Part shown: positions 44,581-54,329 of the stretch, one piece after another
How positions within the stretch are numbered: position 1 is the first letter of the stretch
Layout: each line of letters begins with the position of its first letter
Origin: Nostoc sp. HK-01
GTDB taxonomy: Bacteria; Cyanobacteriota; Cyanobacteriia; Cyanobacteriales; Nostocaceae
Reading direction: 5' to 3'
NCBI GenBank assembly: GCA_003990705.1
Contig: AP018318.1
Location: forward strand, 1,925,501-1,989,500
DNA: 64,000 nt
The notes under the pieces: generated by a model
What the model was told of the DNA's origin: nothing
What the model saw: only the letters and a program-made list of their open reading frames with translations
Databases searched by the model: none
Translations under genes and position numbers: made by a program

Positions 44581-47500
44581 TCGTAATAGCAAGGGAAATG
44601 ATGAATTCTGTGCCTTTTCCTAAAATGGAATTGACTTCGATTTTACCATTGTGTTTTTCTTCCACAATCTGACGGGCGATCGCTAATCCCAAGCCTGTAC
44701 CTTTACCGACTGCTTTGGTAGTAAATAAATGGTCAAAAATTTTCGCTTGAACTTCAGCATCCATCCCTTTACCGTTATCTCGAATATGGATATAAACTTG
44801 GTTAGCAATTGCTTGAGTGTGGATAGTAATTTCTTGAGGATGAGTTTGCAATTCAGCAAATGTGCATTCTTGTGCCATATCATCAAACATATCAATGGCG
44901 TTAGCCAAGATATTCATAAATACTTGGTTTAACTGACCAGGAAAGCATTCAATTAGAGGTATATCACCGTATTCTTGCTGAATATTAATAGCAGGACGAT
45001 GCTCGTTGGCTTTAAGGCGGTATTTTAAAATTAACAAGGTGCTATCAAGACCATCATGGATATTAGCCATTACTTGATTGATAGTATCTGCACGAGAGAA
45101 GGTACGCAGACTGTTGCTAATCGATTTGATGCGCTCAGTTGCTTCGGTCATGGAATGCAGTAACTTGGGTAAATCTGCAACTAAAAATTCCAAATCGATA
45201 TTCTTGGCATTATCTTGAATCGGGGCAACAGGTTCAGAGTAAAATTGTTGATAAAGTTCTAGATGTCCGATTAAATCCTGGGTGTATTCTTGGGCGTTGC
45301 TGATACTACCGTAAAGAAAACCAATGGGGTTATTAACTTCATGAGCAACCCCAGCGACTAAGTTCCCCAAAGATGCCATTTTTTCATTTTGTACTATCTG
45401 GAGTTGAGATTGTTCCACTTTTTGAGCATAAGCTTGAGCTTGCTGATAAAGGCGAGCATTTTCTAAGGAAATAGCAGCTTGAGTACAAAGGAAGTTGAGA
45501 ATGAGGATGCGATCGCTTGTAAACACCTCACTAGTAGACTGATTCTTCAAATACAAAATTCCCATCAAATTTCCCTGATAGAGAATTGGTAAACATAGCA
45601 GACTTTTTGGTTGGCGCTGATCTAAATACTGATCAATTACAGGTAAATCTGTCTTGAGTTCGTTAATTACTACAACTTCTTGGTTGTTTTTGACGTATTG
45701 AATCAGTTTGACAGGGAGGATGGAATTATCTTCCAAGGGTTGGCGACAAAGTTCTGTGGTGTCGGATGTGGTAATGGCTCTTACTTCCCATATTCCATCA
45801 CTATTTGGCAAGATTAAGGCGCAGCGATCGCCCCCAGAGTTTTGTAGAATAATCTGAGTTAGTTGATGCAAGAGTTCATCTAGTTGAATTGTGCTGGATA
45901 GACTTTGAGAGGCTTTGAGAATAGCTGCAAAATCTAAAGCAACATTCAAACTTGTATTAGAGGTGTTAGTGTTTGTCGCGTTATGAATCGAGACATGAGA
46001 GGTAGTAATAGCAGCGAGGGTTTCCAATGGGTTGAGAATTGGTGTTGTCTGCTGGAAAATAGGACGCAGTAAATCGGGATAGCGGCTTTCTAAATCATCG
46101 GTTTTGGCTTTTGCACCCCAATGAGCATAACCATAATAAGCTTCCTGCATATAAGCTGTAGCGATTTTATCTTTACCCCAAGCTAGGTAAAACTTCGCTG
46201 CTAATTCATTGGCGAGGGCTGCTTCTTGCAGATAGCCGTTAGTTTGAGCCAGAGCGATCGCGCGATCGTATAAATCCCCAGCTTCATAGTATTTGCCTAA
46301 TACCCGATGAATTTCAGCTTCTACTAATTGAAACTTGTGCAGATAGTTCATGGGAGCATGATCTGCCCATATTTTCATTGATTTTTGATTGTTTGTAATC
46401 TTCTCCCAATCCGCAGTTGCTTGTTCTGTATCCGAACTAGAATATGATGACAACAAACTTAGAGATTGATAAAAATTCTTCAACGGGATAATCAATAAAC
46501 CCGCTGCTCCTTGTTCATATTCTGCAAATTTACTAGCATAATCTTTGGCAATTTCTACATCACCAAATAAATAACATAGTAAGAGTTTTGCTAGATAAAC
46601 ATAACAAATTCCATTTACATTACGACTTTGAATTAAAGATGGCAGAGTTAGAGTTTCATTAAAGCTAGAACCAATGAGCATTTTGGCATTTTCTGCTTGA
46701 CCACGCAGATTAATTACTGTTTGTCGCCATGTATTCGCCCAAATTAAAGAAGCTTCTTGCTTAATATCTTCAATCAGCGCACAGTATTTATCAGCTTCAG
46801 CCTCGGCAATTTCGAGATTTTCGCCTGTCCAAAATAAAAATTGGCAATAGCAATTAGCACAATAACCAACATATTCTAAATCACCGTGTTCTAGCCCACT
46901 GGTTAAACCAGATAAGAATACAGGTAATGTAGAACGCAAAGAATCTTGCCAATGTTTAATAAATAAAGCAAAGGTGAGATTAACTTTACTGGTTAATTCT
47001 TTCGCTTGCAATTGTTCTAAAACAATAGTTGCTAATTGACCAAATTGATAGCCGCGCTCAATTTCTCCAGTAGCGCATAAAAATAAGCCATACAAACTAT
47101 AAGCTATAGCGGCTTGAGGAGAGTTACCCTTTTGAATGCAGATTTTCACCATTGTGAATATCTTTAAAGGTAACAACTGCGGTTTAGCTAAATACACAGA
47201 TGCAAATAAACCAACCAAGATTCGCATCGCCGCTAATTGATGAGGGTCTTGGAGAATTGGTAAATCTGCAAGAGTTTCTATGGGGCGATCGCCTAAAATA
47301 ATTTTGAGTTGTTGATGTTGGTTAATCATTGTCTCAAAATCACAATCTTCAGGAAAATCTACACCCAGCAACTCTAGAGCTTCTCTCCCTGTATTGATAG
47401 CTTCTATCAGGTTGTTTTGGGCAGTGTAAGATAAAATTTGGATTTCATAAACTTTGATTTTATCTAACGAGTTACGAGCCGATAAAAGCGTTTGCTCAAT

Positions 47501-49960
47501 GAATTGTTGAGATTGAGCAAAATTAGTATTTAAATATTCTGATTCTGCTAAAGCTTCATAAAATTGTAAAGTTAAATCATACTGACTTTGCCAACTATCT
47601 GCTGTTAAAAGTGTTAAACCTGTGTTTAAATAACTCACAGCCGCAGAGTATGCTGTAGCAACTTTAGCTTTATGTCCAGCCCGTAAGTTTAACTGGGCTA
47701 ATTGTTCTTTTTGGGATGGTTCTGTAATTAATTCAATACCGATATTTAGCTGATTGATAATATCAAAAATGCGTGTTTCTAACTCTTGCTCTGGGGTATT
47801 ACTCCAAAGTAATTTGCCAATTTTGAGGTGAGTGGCTTGTTTTTGGCGATCAGGAATTAAAGAGTAAGCAGCTTGTTGGACGCGATCGTGCAGAAACCGA
47901 TAAGTTAAATTCTCAATATTTTGAGTATTTGTATCTGTTTGTTCATGGTTGAGATAAAATTTATAAACTTCACTTTGAGGGAGAATTAATCCTTCTTGTA
48001 AAGCTTTCCACAAAGCTGTAGCCGCTTCCATTTGTAATTGTTCAGAAACAATCGCTAAGGTAGCTAAATCAAATTGATTACCGATACAAGCAGCTAATTT
48101 GAGTATTTGTTGCGTTTCTTCAGGTAACTTCTGCAATTGTTGTGCCATAAACTCTACCACATCGTCGGTAAGAGATAGGGCATTGATTTGGACAATATCA
48201 CATTCCCAATATCCCTGTTCACGATTAAATTTAATTTCACCATCTTCGTATAATGCTTTGAGAAACTGAGTGATGAAAAAGGGATTACCTTGGGTCTTGC
48301 GGACAATTAATTCGGTGAGGGGACGCGATCGCTCTGTGGGACAATGCAGTGTATCTGCGACTAACTGATTGATATCACTTAACATTAGAGGCGCAAGGGT
48401 AATTGTATTAACTGTTTTACCAACTTGCTGGAGTTCCTCAACTGTCAAAATTAACGGGTGTGTCTGCGATACTTCATTGTCTCGATAAGCCCCTAACAAT
48501 AGCAGATAATTTTTATCTGCCATCAGCAGTTTAATCAACTGCAAAGAAGCCAAATCTGCCCATTGTAAGTCATCAAGAAACATGACTAATGGGTGTTCTG
48601 CTGTGGTAAAAACGGCAATAAATTTTTGAAATAATAAGTTAAATCGATTTTGGGCGGCGGTTCCCGAAAGTTCTGGTGCGGGGGGTTGTTTACCAATCAC
48701 TCTTTCGAGTTCTGGCATTACTTCAATTAAAACTTGTCCATGATCACCCAAAGCGGTGAGAATTTTGCTGCGCCACTGATTTAATTGGGTATCTGATTCG
48801 GATAATAACTGACCAATTAAATCTCGCAAAGCTTGCACAAAAGCTAATAAAGGCAGATTCCGATTGAACTGGTCAAATTTACCTTTGATGAAATAGCCTT
48901 GCTGACGAGTAATAGGTTTGTGAACTTCATTGACGACGGCGGTTTTACCAATCCCGGAAAATCCGGCGACTAGCATCATTTCGGTTGTACCGTTGGCGAC
49001 GCGCTCAAAAGCTTGCAGTAGGTTGGTAACTTCTACGTCTCGTCCGTAGAGTTTTTCGGGGATGAGGAAGCGATCGCAAATATCCCGTCTACCAATGGCA
49101 AAATATTCAACTTTACCAGTATCTTTCAACTGCTCATAACAAGTTTCTAAATCAAATTTTAATCCCAACGCACTCTGATATCTATCTTCGGCATTTTTCG
49201 CCATCAATTTCTGCACGATATCCGCAATCACTGGCGGTATCTCTGGCCTGTTCTCCCATATAGTTAGCTTTTTTGCTATATGGCAATGCAGTAACTCCAT
49301 TGGGTCATCACAAATAAATGGTAAATTCCCTGTCAATAATTCAAAAAAGGTGATACCTAAAGAATAAAAATCACTCCGATAATCTATACCCCGATTCATC
49401 CTCCCGGTTTGTTCTGGAGAAATATAAGCGAGTGTCCCTTCTAAAACATTGGGACTTTTGATTTCTTGAGTTTCTCTAGGTAACAAAGAGGCAATACTAA
49501 AATCAATGAGTTCTATCTGTTTGCTCTGGGGATGAATCAGGATATTGGCGGGTTTGATATCTTTGTGGATAACGCGATGTTGATGTAAATCTTGGAGAAC
49601 AGTGCTTAATTGAATGGCGATCGCTAAAAATTCCGCTAGGGAAAGAGAGGTAGTTTTGATGTATTCTCGGAGAGCGATCGCACCTGTATCCGCCATCACC
49701 AAAATATAACCATTGCGAGATGTTTCTAGTGACAAGGGATGAATAATTCCCGGAATCTGGAGATTTTTGCTAATGGTATATTGGTTGCGAAATTGTAATA
49801 ATTCTTGAAAACTGGGATATTCTGATGTCAAAAGTTTGATGACTACTGGCAGTTGATCGACTTGACGGATAGCACGATATACCCTGGTTCTAGAACCTGC
49901 ATACAGTTGAGAGCTAATTTGATATCCAAGAATGATGGGGGTAGGAAACTCAGTAGCCAT
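44573..49960 (-). CDS. Multidomain Ser/Thr kinase - AAA ATPase - GAF - histidine kinase
   Basis: The protein has 1795 residues. Domains in order: Hanks-type kinase about 10-270 (HKDIKPANILIH, then LIDFSIAS, SPEQTGRMN); AAA_16 ATPase (P-loop GFSGIGKTAV, Walker B MFLDDLQWAD); a long helical TPR-like region about 600-1330; GAF domain about 1370-1530; and a C-terminal histidine kinase with H-box VAGVAHEVNNPIGF, N-box NILANAIDMF and ATP lid GTGLGLAIA. Such proteins are cytoplasmic hybrid sensors in Nostocales, thought to join STAND-like signalling with two-component output. No response regulator is adjacent. Kinase and ATPase segments are closely similar to the gene cut by the left window edge. 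Confidence 0.93.
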   Translation of the reverse strand: MATEFPTPIILGYQISSQLYAGSRTRVYRAIRQVDQLPVVIKLLTSEYPSFQELLQFRNQYTISKNLQIPGIIHPLSLETSRNGYILVMADTGAIALREYIKTTSLSLAEFLAIAIQLSTVLQDLHQHRVIHKDIKPANILIHPQSKQIELIDFSIASLLPRETQEIKSPNVLEGTLAYISPEQTGRMNRGIDYRSDFYSLGITFFELLTGNLPFICDDPMELLHCHIAKKLTIWENRPEIPPVIADIVQKLMAKNAEDRYQSALGLKFDLETCYEQLKDTGKVEYFAIGRRDICDRFLIPEKLYGRDVEVTNLLQAFERVANGTTEMMLVAGFSGIGKTAVVNEVHKPITRQQGYFIKGKFDQFNRNLPLLAFVQALRDLIGQLLSESDTQLNQWRSKILTALGDHGQVLIEVMPELERVIGKQPPAPELSGTAAQNRFNLLFQKFIAVFTTAEHPLVMFLDDLQWADLASLQLIKLLMADKNYLLLLGAYRDNEVSQTHPLILTVEELQQVGKTVNTITLAPLMLSDINQLVADTLHCPTERSRPLTELIVRKTQGNPFFITQFLKALYEDGEIKFNREQGYWECDIVQINALSLTDDVVEFMAQQLQKLPEETQQILKLAACIGNQFDLATLAIVSEQLQMEAATALWKALQEGLILPQSEVYKFYLNHEQTDTNTQNIENLTYRFLHDRVQQAAYSLIPDRQKQATHLKIGKLLWSNTPEQELETRIFDIINQLNIGIELITEPSQKEQLAQLNLRAGHKAKVATAYSAAVSYLNTGLTLLTADSWQSQYDLTLQFYEALAESEYLNTNFAQSQQFIEQTLLSARNSLDKIKVYEIQILSYTAQNNLIEAINTGREALELLGVDFPEDCDFETMINQHQQLKIILGDRPIETLADLPILQDPHQLAAMRILVGLFASVYLAKPQLLPLKIFTMVKICIQKGNSPQAAIAYSLYGLFLCATGEIERGYQFGQLATIVLEQLQAKELTSKVNLTFALFIKHWQDSLRSTLPVFLSGLTSGLEHGDLEYVGYCANCYCQFLFWTGENLEIAEAEADKYCALIEDIKQEASLIWANTWRQTVINLRGQAENAKMLIGSSFNETLTLPSLIQSRNVNGICYVYLAKLLLCYLFGDVEIAKDYASKFAEYEQGAAGLLIIPLKNFYQSLSLLSSYSSSDTEQATADWEKITNNQKSMKIWADHAPMNYLHKFQLVEAEIHRVLGKYYEAGDLYDRAIALAQTNGYLQEAALANELAAKFYLAWGKDKIATAYMQEAYYGYAHWGAKAKTDDLESRYPDLLRPIFQQTTPILNPLETLAAITTSHVSIHNATNTNTSNTSLNVALDFAAILKASQSLSSTIQLDELLHQLTQIILQNSGGDRCALILPNSDGIWEVRAITTSDTTELCRQPLEDNSILPVKLIQYVKNNQEVVVINELKTDLPVIDQYLDQRQPKSLLCLPILYQGNLMGILYLKNQSTSEVFTSDRILILNFLCTQAAISLENARLYQQAQAYAQKVEQSQLQIVQNEKMASLGNLVAGVAHEVNNPIGFLYGSISNAQEYTQDLIGHLELYQQFYSEPVAPIQDNAKNIDLEFLVADLPKLLHSMTEATERIKSISNSLRTFSRADTINQVMANIHDGLDSTLLILKYRLKANEHRPAINIQQEYGDIPLIECFPGQLNQVFMNILANAIDMFDDMAQECTFAELQTHPQEITIHTQAIANQVYIHIRDNGKGMDAEVQAKIFDHLFTTKAVGKGTGLGLAIARQIVEEKHNGKIEVNSILGKGTEFIISLAITTS

Positions 49961-50301
49961 TTATATATACCTCTAGCTTCTTTTGGCGTTTGCTTCTCTA
50001 CATGGATGAAACCACGCGCAGCAAGTTTAGATAAGCTTAGTATTCCCATTCATTCGAGGTTGAATCACGGATTGGTGAATTAAAGTACTTTTGATTACTT
50101 TAATTAATTAAGGTAATAAATTGGATATGAACCTTGTAAATTCAAACTCTTGTCTTTAACCAAAATATTCCTACTCCCCACTCCCATTGCTATAAATAGT
50201 TTTGCTTCTGTGGTTATTTAAATAGCTATGGTAATATGCCTTAAACAAGTCATAAACTAAGCATTATTTAATACTCTTCAAAACATTAGCGAGAATTTAG
50301 C
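49961..50301. promoter_or_regulatory. Divergent intergenic region with a palindrome
   Basis: Between the giant kinase (minus) and the histidine phosphatase (plus). It holds a 22-bp imperfect palindrome, TTACTTTAATTAATTAAGGTAA, at 50095-50116 (one mismatched pair), which could be an operator for either gene. No other signal was placed. Confidence 0.35.
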
Positions 50302-50940
50302 GTGAACTTACATATTTACTTTCTTCGTCACGGACAAACAGAATGCAGCCGTAATAATGCTTTTTGTGGTTCCATCGACTCAGCACTAACTCCTGAAGGT
50401 TTTGATATGGCTGAGGCTTTTGCATCTGCATACCAGTCTCTGGCTTGGACAGATATTTTTTGTAGTCCGATGCGGCGCACAATAGCTACTGCTAAACCTT
50501 TATGTACAGCTATTGGCATAGAACCACAACTGCGTGAGGGTTTAAAAGAAATCAACTATGGCCAGTGGGAAGGTAAAACCCCAGAATTTATCAGTCAAGA
50601 ATATCACGATGATTATATTCGTTGGTCTGCTGACCCAGCTTGGTATGCACCAACAGGGGGAGAAATGGCGATTACAATTGCATCCCGCGCAATGGGAGTG
50701 ATTGAAGAAATTAAGCATCTTTACCAGAGTGGCAATGTTTTAGTTGTTGCCCATAAAGCCACTATTAGAATTATGTTGTGCAGTTTGCTAGGAATTGATG
50801 TGGGACGTTTTCGGTATCGCTTGGATTGTCCAGTAGGTTCTGTGAGTGTTGTAGAATTTACTTCCCACGGGCCATTGTTGCGCTCTTTAGCAGATCGTTC
50901 TCATTTAGGTGAACAATTGCGAAATTTACCTGGAACTTAA
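50302..50940 (+). CDS. Histidine phosphatase family protein (phosphoglycerate mutase-like)
   Basis: The protein has 212 residues with FLRHGQTE (nucleophile His9), MRRTIATAKPL, EINYGQWEGKTP and second His in VLVVAHKATIRIML. This is the cofactor-dependent phosphoglycerate-mutase/acid-phosphatase fold. Most short cyanobacterial members are phosphatases rather than mutases; the substrate is not known. The start is GTG at 50302, with GAATTTAGC upstream. Its 3' end is followed by an inverted repeat at 50977. Confidence 0.9.
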   Translation: MNLHIYFLRHGQTECSRNNAFCGSIDSALTPEGFDMAEAFASAYQSLAWTDIFCSPMRRTIATAKPLCTAIGIEPQLREGLKEINYGQWEGKTPEFISQEYHDDYIRWSADPAWYAPTGGEMAITIASRAMGVIEEIKHLYQSGNVLVVAHKATIRIMLCSLLGIDVGRFRYRLDCPVGSVSVVEFTSHGPLLRSLADRSHLGEQLRNLPGT

Positions 50941-50976
50941 GGTATTTTTCCAACTCAAAAAATATATTCATATTAG

Positions 50977-51027
50977 GTTGGGTGAAAGCACAGGACATAT
51001 ATTTAGCTCTAACCCAACATTTTTTTA
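50977..51027. repeat. Inverted repeat with T-run
   Basis: GTTGGGT (50977-50983) and ACCCAAC (51012-51018) followed by ATTTTTTTAG. It may terminate the phosphatase transcript. The arms (GGTTGGGT...AACCCAACA) are also a known type of Nostocales repeat. A possible GTG start for the next gene lies inside this hairpin and was rejected. Confidence 0.4.
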
Positions 51028-51056
51028 GTAAACGTACATCAACAAAAAATTGTGCC

Positions 51057-52187
51057 ATGATTCCGCAGATTGAAACTATATTTTTACGGCAAATGGCTTC
51101 TGGCGATCGCCTGTCTTTACAAGTTTACAAATTTATTGGTTCTCGCCCAGGTAAAAAGGTTTATATTCAATCTAACTTACACGGGGCAGAAATTTCGGGA
51201 AACGCCGTTATTCAGCAAATTATAGAATTTTTACTCAGCATAAATGATACCGATTTAGTTGGAGAAATTTGGCTAGTTCCGGTATGTAATCCTATGGGTA
51301 CAAATGAAAGAGCGCAACATTTCTCACCGGGAAGACACTGTGTTTACGAAGCGAGAGACTGGAACCGAATTTTTTGGGATTATGAAAAGGTAGCTGAGGA
51401 TTTAACAGAATTTACTCAATCGCAATTACTACTAGAGCCAGAAATTACTCGCCAAAATTATTTGAGTAAAATTAAAAATGAATTTGCCAAGAAATTAGAC
51501 AGAATTAATTCTTCTAGTAGTTTGCCTTATACTGATCAATTTAGTTATCAACTGCAAAGTTTGAGTTTAGATGCAGATTACCTGATTGATTTACACAGTT
51601 CGACAAATCAAGGTTTAGACTATATATATTATTTCCGCGATCGCCAAGATAGCGCTAAATATTTTTTGCTCGACTATGGCATCTTACTTGATAAATATGA
51701 TGGTGATGCTTTTGATGAATCATTTATTAAACCTTGGTTAGCATTAGAAGCTCGTTTGCAAAGTTTAGGCAGACAAATCAGATTTGATATTGAAGCTTGG
51801 ACACTAGAATTAGGTGCAGGAATGCAGATCAATCCGCATTCGATTGCCAAGGGTGTGCAAGGCATAAAAAATTATTTATTGCAGAAAGGTGTATTAAAAA
51901 CTATTAACTTTTCCCAGGAAAACATAGAAAATCATGTAATGGCTGTTTTCTATAGCAGTAACAGAACTAAATATTATGCGATCGCTGGCGGCATGATTCA
52001 ATCTAGAGTCGAATTAGGTAGTGTAGTTCAAGCAGGAGATAGACTTTATCAAATTATTAGTTTCAACAAAGCAAGTGCATTACCGCAAATAATTGATATC
52101 TACTCTGAACACGATGGATTAATTTATGATGTTGCCACCAATCAATCTGTAAATCAAGGAGAATTTGTATTAGGCATTATTTATTAA
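51057..52187 (+). CDS. Succinylglutamate desuccinylase/aspartoacylase-family protein
   Basis: The protein has 376 residues. NLHGAEISGN gives the zinc ligands His42 and Glu45; DLHSST further on gives the third His. The fold is that of M14-type carboxypeptidase relatives (AstE/AspA) that cleave an amide bond of an N-acylated amino acid; specific substrate unknown. The C-terminal third has the beta-barrel domain (GGMIQSRVELGSVVQAGDRLY) seen in this family. The start ATG 51057 is preferred over a GTG 25 codons upstream. Confidence 0.85.
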   Translation: MIPQIETIFLRQMASGDRLSLQVYKFIGSRPGKKVYIQSNLHGAEISGNAVIQQIIEFLLSINDTDLVGEIWLVPVCNPMGTNERAQHFSPGRHCVYEARDWNRIFWDYEKVAEDLTEFTQSQLLLEPEITRQNYLSKIKNEFAKKLDRINSSSSLPYTDQFSYQLQSLSLDADYLIDLHSSTNQGLDYIYYFRDRQDSAKYFLLDYGILLDKYDGDAFDESFIKPWLALEARLQSLGRQIRFDIEAWTLELGAGMQINPHSIAKGVQGIKNYLLQKGVLKTINFSQENIENHVMAVFYSSNRTKYYAIAGGMIQSRVELGSVVQAGDRLYQIISFNKASALPQIIDIYSEHDGLIYDVATNQSVNQGEFVLGIIY

Positions 52188-52220
52188 TTCTGACCAATAA
52201 TTCCTTGATAATACAAGTTT

Positions 52221-53231
52221 ATGAAAGCTTACGAAATTCAAAGCAATGCCGGAAGTGATGCTTTAAAACTAGTCGAGCATCCGCAACCCGAACCCGCAGC
52301 CGGACAAGTTCTGATTCAAGTCAAAGCCACATCTCTGAATTACCGTGACTTGCTAGTAGCTGAGGGAAGCTACGGTTCTGGGGTGAAATATCCGCTGATA
52401 CCCATGTCTGATGGTGCGGGGGAAGTTGTCGCCGTTGGTGAAGGTGTGACGCGGGTGAAAAAAGGCGATCGCGTCGCTGGTATTTTCTTTCAAAGTTGGC
52501 TTTATGGCTCTTTAACCAGGGAGAAAATGAAGTCTGACTTAGGTGGCGGTATCAATGGAATGCTGGCTGAATACGTTGTGCTACATCAAGATGGACTGGT
52601 TATTTTACCCGATCACCTTTCTTACACCGAAGCAGCCACCTTACCCTGTGCGGCTGTCACCGCTTGGCACGCTTTGGTAACAAAAGGTAATATCTGTGCC
52701 AATGACACTGTATTATTGCTGGGTACTGGCGGAGTTTCAATTTTTGCTCTTCAGTTTGCCAAACTCCACGGCGCAAGAGTCATCATTACCTCCAGCAGCG
52801 ATGAGAAATTAGCACGAGCTAAACAACTGGGTGCTGATGAAATTATCAATTACAAAACTACACCCAGTTGGGAAAAGCAAGTTTACGAGTTAACAAATCG
52901 CGTTGGTGTAGATCACGTTATCGAAGTGGGCGGCGCAGGTACTTTACCGCAATCACTCCAAGCTGTCAGAATTGGGGGACGTGTTAGCTTAATTGGTGTG
53001 CTGACAGGCAAAGGCAATGAGATTGATCCTATGCCCATATTAGGCAAAAGCCTTACATTGCAAGGCATTTATGTAGGTAGTCGAGAAATGTTTGAAACCA
53101 TGAATCAAGCAATATCTCACCATCAAATCTTCCCCATTATTGATTTAGTTTTTCCCTTCACCGCCGTCCCAGAAGCTTATCGATACCTCAAAACCGCCGC
53201 CCACTTCGGTAAAATTGTCATTGAAATTTAA
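52221..53231 (+). CDS. Zinc-independent MDR-family NAD(P)-dependent alcohol dehydrogenase / quinone oxidoreductase
   Basis: The protein has 336 residues. It has the GroES-like N-domain (SLNYRDLLVAEG, PMSDGAGEVVAVGEGV) and the Rossmann motif VLLLGTGGVSIFALQFAKLHGA. The zinc-binding Cys/His residues of classical alcohol dehydrogenase are replaced (SYGSGVKYPLIPMSDG), so it should be zinc-independent, as in the quinone-oxidoreductase branch. Starts 33 bp after the previous gene. Role and substrate unknown; it sits just upstream of the arsenic genes but no link is shown. Confidence 0.88.
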   Translation: MKAYEIQSNAGSDALKLVEHPQPEPAAGQVLIQVKATSLNYRDLLVAEGSYGSGVKYPLIPMSDGAGEVVAVGEGVTRVKKGDRVAGIFFQSWLYGSLTREKMKSDLGGGINGMLAEYVVLHQDGLVILPDHLSYTEAATLPCAAVTAWHALVTKGNICANDTVLLLGTGGVSIFALQFAKLHGARVIITSSSDEKLARAKQLGADEIINYKTTPSWEKQVYELTNRVGVDHVIEVGGAGTLPQSLQAVRIGGRVSLIGVLTGKGNEIDPMPILGKSLTLQGIYVGSREMFETMNQAISHHQIFPIIDLVFPFTAVPEAYRYLKTAAHFGKIVIEI

Positions 53232-53345
53232 AACTCAATTTCCCATTGCTTCTCCCTCTCAGGAGAAATTCATTTAGGCAATATTCAGTTATATTAGGAT
53301 GCACAGAGTTGAGTATTCACCAAAAAACATAATATTAAGACTGTA

Positions 53346-54314
53346 ATGACTTATCTAGAAACAGCAGCGGAATTTTACCGCGAAGTTGCAGAAACACCCC
53401 AAGTAGGACTTTGTTGTGTCCAAAGTTTACCCTTGCAATTCCCCGGTTTAAAAATTCCTGTATCTATGCAAGAAATGAACTATGGTTGTGGTACAACCGT
53501 TCACCCTACAGAACTGAATCACCAACCTACGGTACTTTATGTAGGTGTTGGTGGTGGTTTAGAGGCGTTGCAATTCGCTTATTTTTCTCGCCGTGCGAGT
53601 GCTGTAATTGCTGTTGAACCAGTTGCAGCTATGCGAGAGGCTGCTACACGCAACCTAGAGATTGCAGCCACCGAAAACAGTTGGTTTAATCCTAATTTTG
53701 TCGAAATTCGCACAGGTGATGCTTTTAATTTGCCTGTGGCTGATGCTTCTGTGGATATTGTCGCGCAGAATTGCCTGTTCAACATTTTTGAACCAGAAGA
53801 TTTAACCAGAGCTTTAAAAGAAGCATATCGTGTGCTGAAACCCGGTGGACGGTTGCAGATGAGTGATCCCATTGCGACAAGTCCAATTCCTGTCCATCTG
53901 CAACAAGATGAGCGACTACGCGCTATGTGTTTGTCAGGCGCACTTACCTACCAAGAGTATACTCAGCGGATTATTGATGCTGGCTTTGGTCAAATTGAAA
54001 TTCGCGCCCGTCGTCCTTATCGGTTACTTGATGCTCCAACTTACAACTTAGAAGAAAACCTACTTTTAGAAAGTCTTGATTCGGTTGCTTTTAAAGTTGC
54101 AATCCCAGAAGATGGTGCTTGTATTTTTACTGGCAAAACAGCCATTTACTGTGGTGGAGAATCTTTGTTTGATGACGGAGCCGGACATCTACTTCAGCGT
54201 GGTATTCCCGCAGCTGTTTGTGATAAAACTGCTGCTAAACTGGCAGCTTTAGAGCCAGAAAAAATTATAACTACTGATTCAACTTGGCACTACAACGGTG
54301 GTGGTTGCTGTTAA
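53346..54314 (+). CDS. arsM: Arsenite methyltransferase of the arsenosugar-biosynthesis type
   Basis: The protein has 322 residues and is a SAM-dependent methyltransferase with VLYVGVGGGLEALQFA as motif I and EAYRVLKPGGRLQMSD. Cysteines in GLCCVQ, NYGCGTTV, AQNCLFN and the C-terminal GGGCC are placed as in the ArsM subgroup that methylates arsenite in cyanobacteria and algae. The insert QEMNYGCGTT is typical. It is followed within 15 bp by a PiT-family transporter and then by arsS, forming an apparent operon for arsenosugar synthesis. Detoxification is the likely benefit. Confidence 0.85.
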   Translation: MTYLETAAEFYREVAETPQVGLCCVQSLPLQFPGLKIPVSMQEMNYGCGTTVHPTELNHQPTVLYVGVGGGLEALQFAYFSRRASAVIAVEPVAAMREAATRNLEIAATENSWFNPNFVEIRTGDAFNLPVADASVDIVAQNCLFNIFEPEDLTRALKEAYRVLKPGGRLQMSDPIATSPIPVHLQQDERLRAMCLSGALTYQEYTQRIIDAGFGQIEIRARRPYRLLDAPTYNLEENLLLESLDSVAFKVAIPEDGACIFTGKTAIYCGGESLFDDGAGHLLQRGIPAAVCDKTAAKLAALEPEKIITTDSTWHYNGGGCC

Positions 54315-54329
54315 AAATTAAACCCCAAA

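Noticed and set aside
50982-51056. GTG start for the AstE/AspA-type gene
   Set aside because: It lies within an inverted repeat with T-run and has no homology-like content; ATG 51057 is better.
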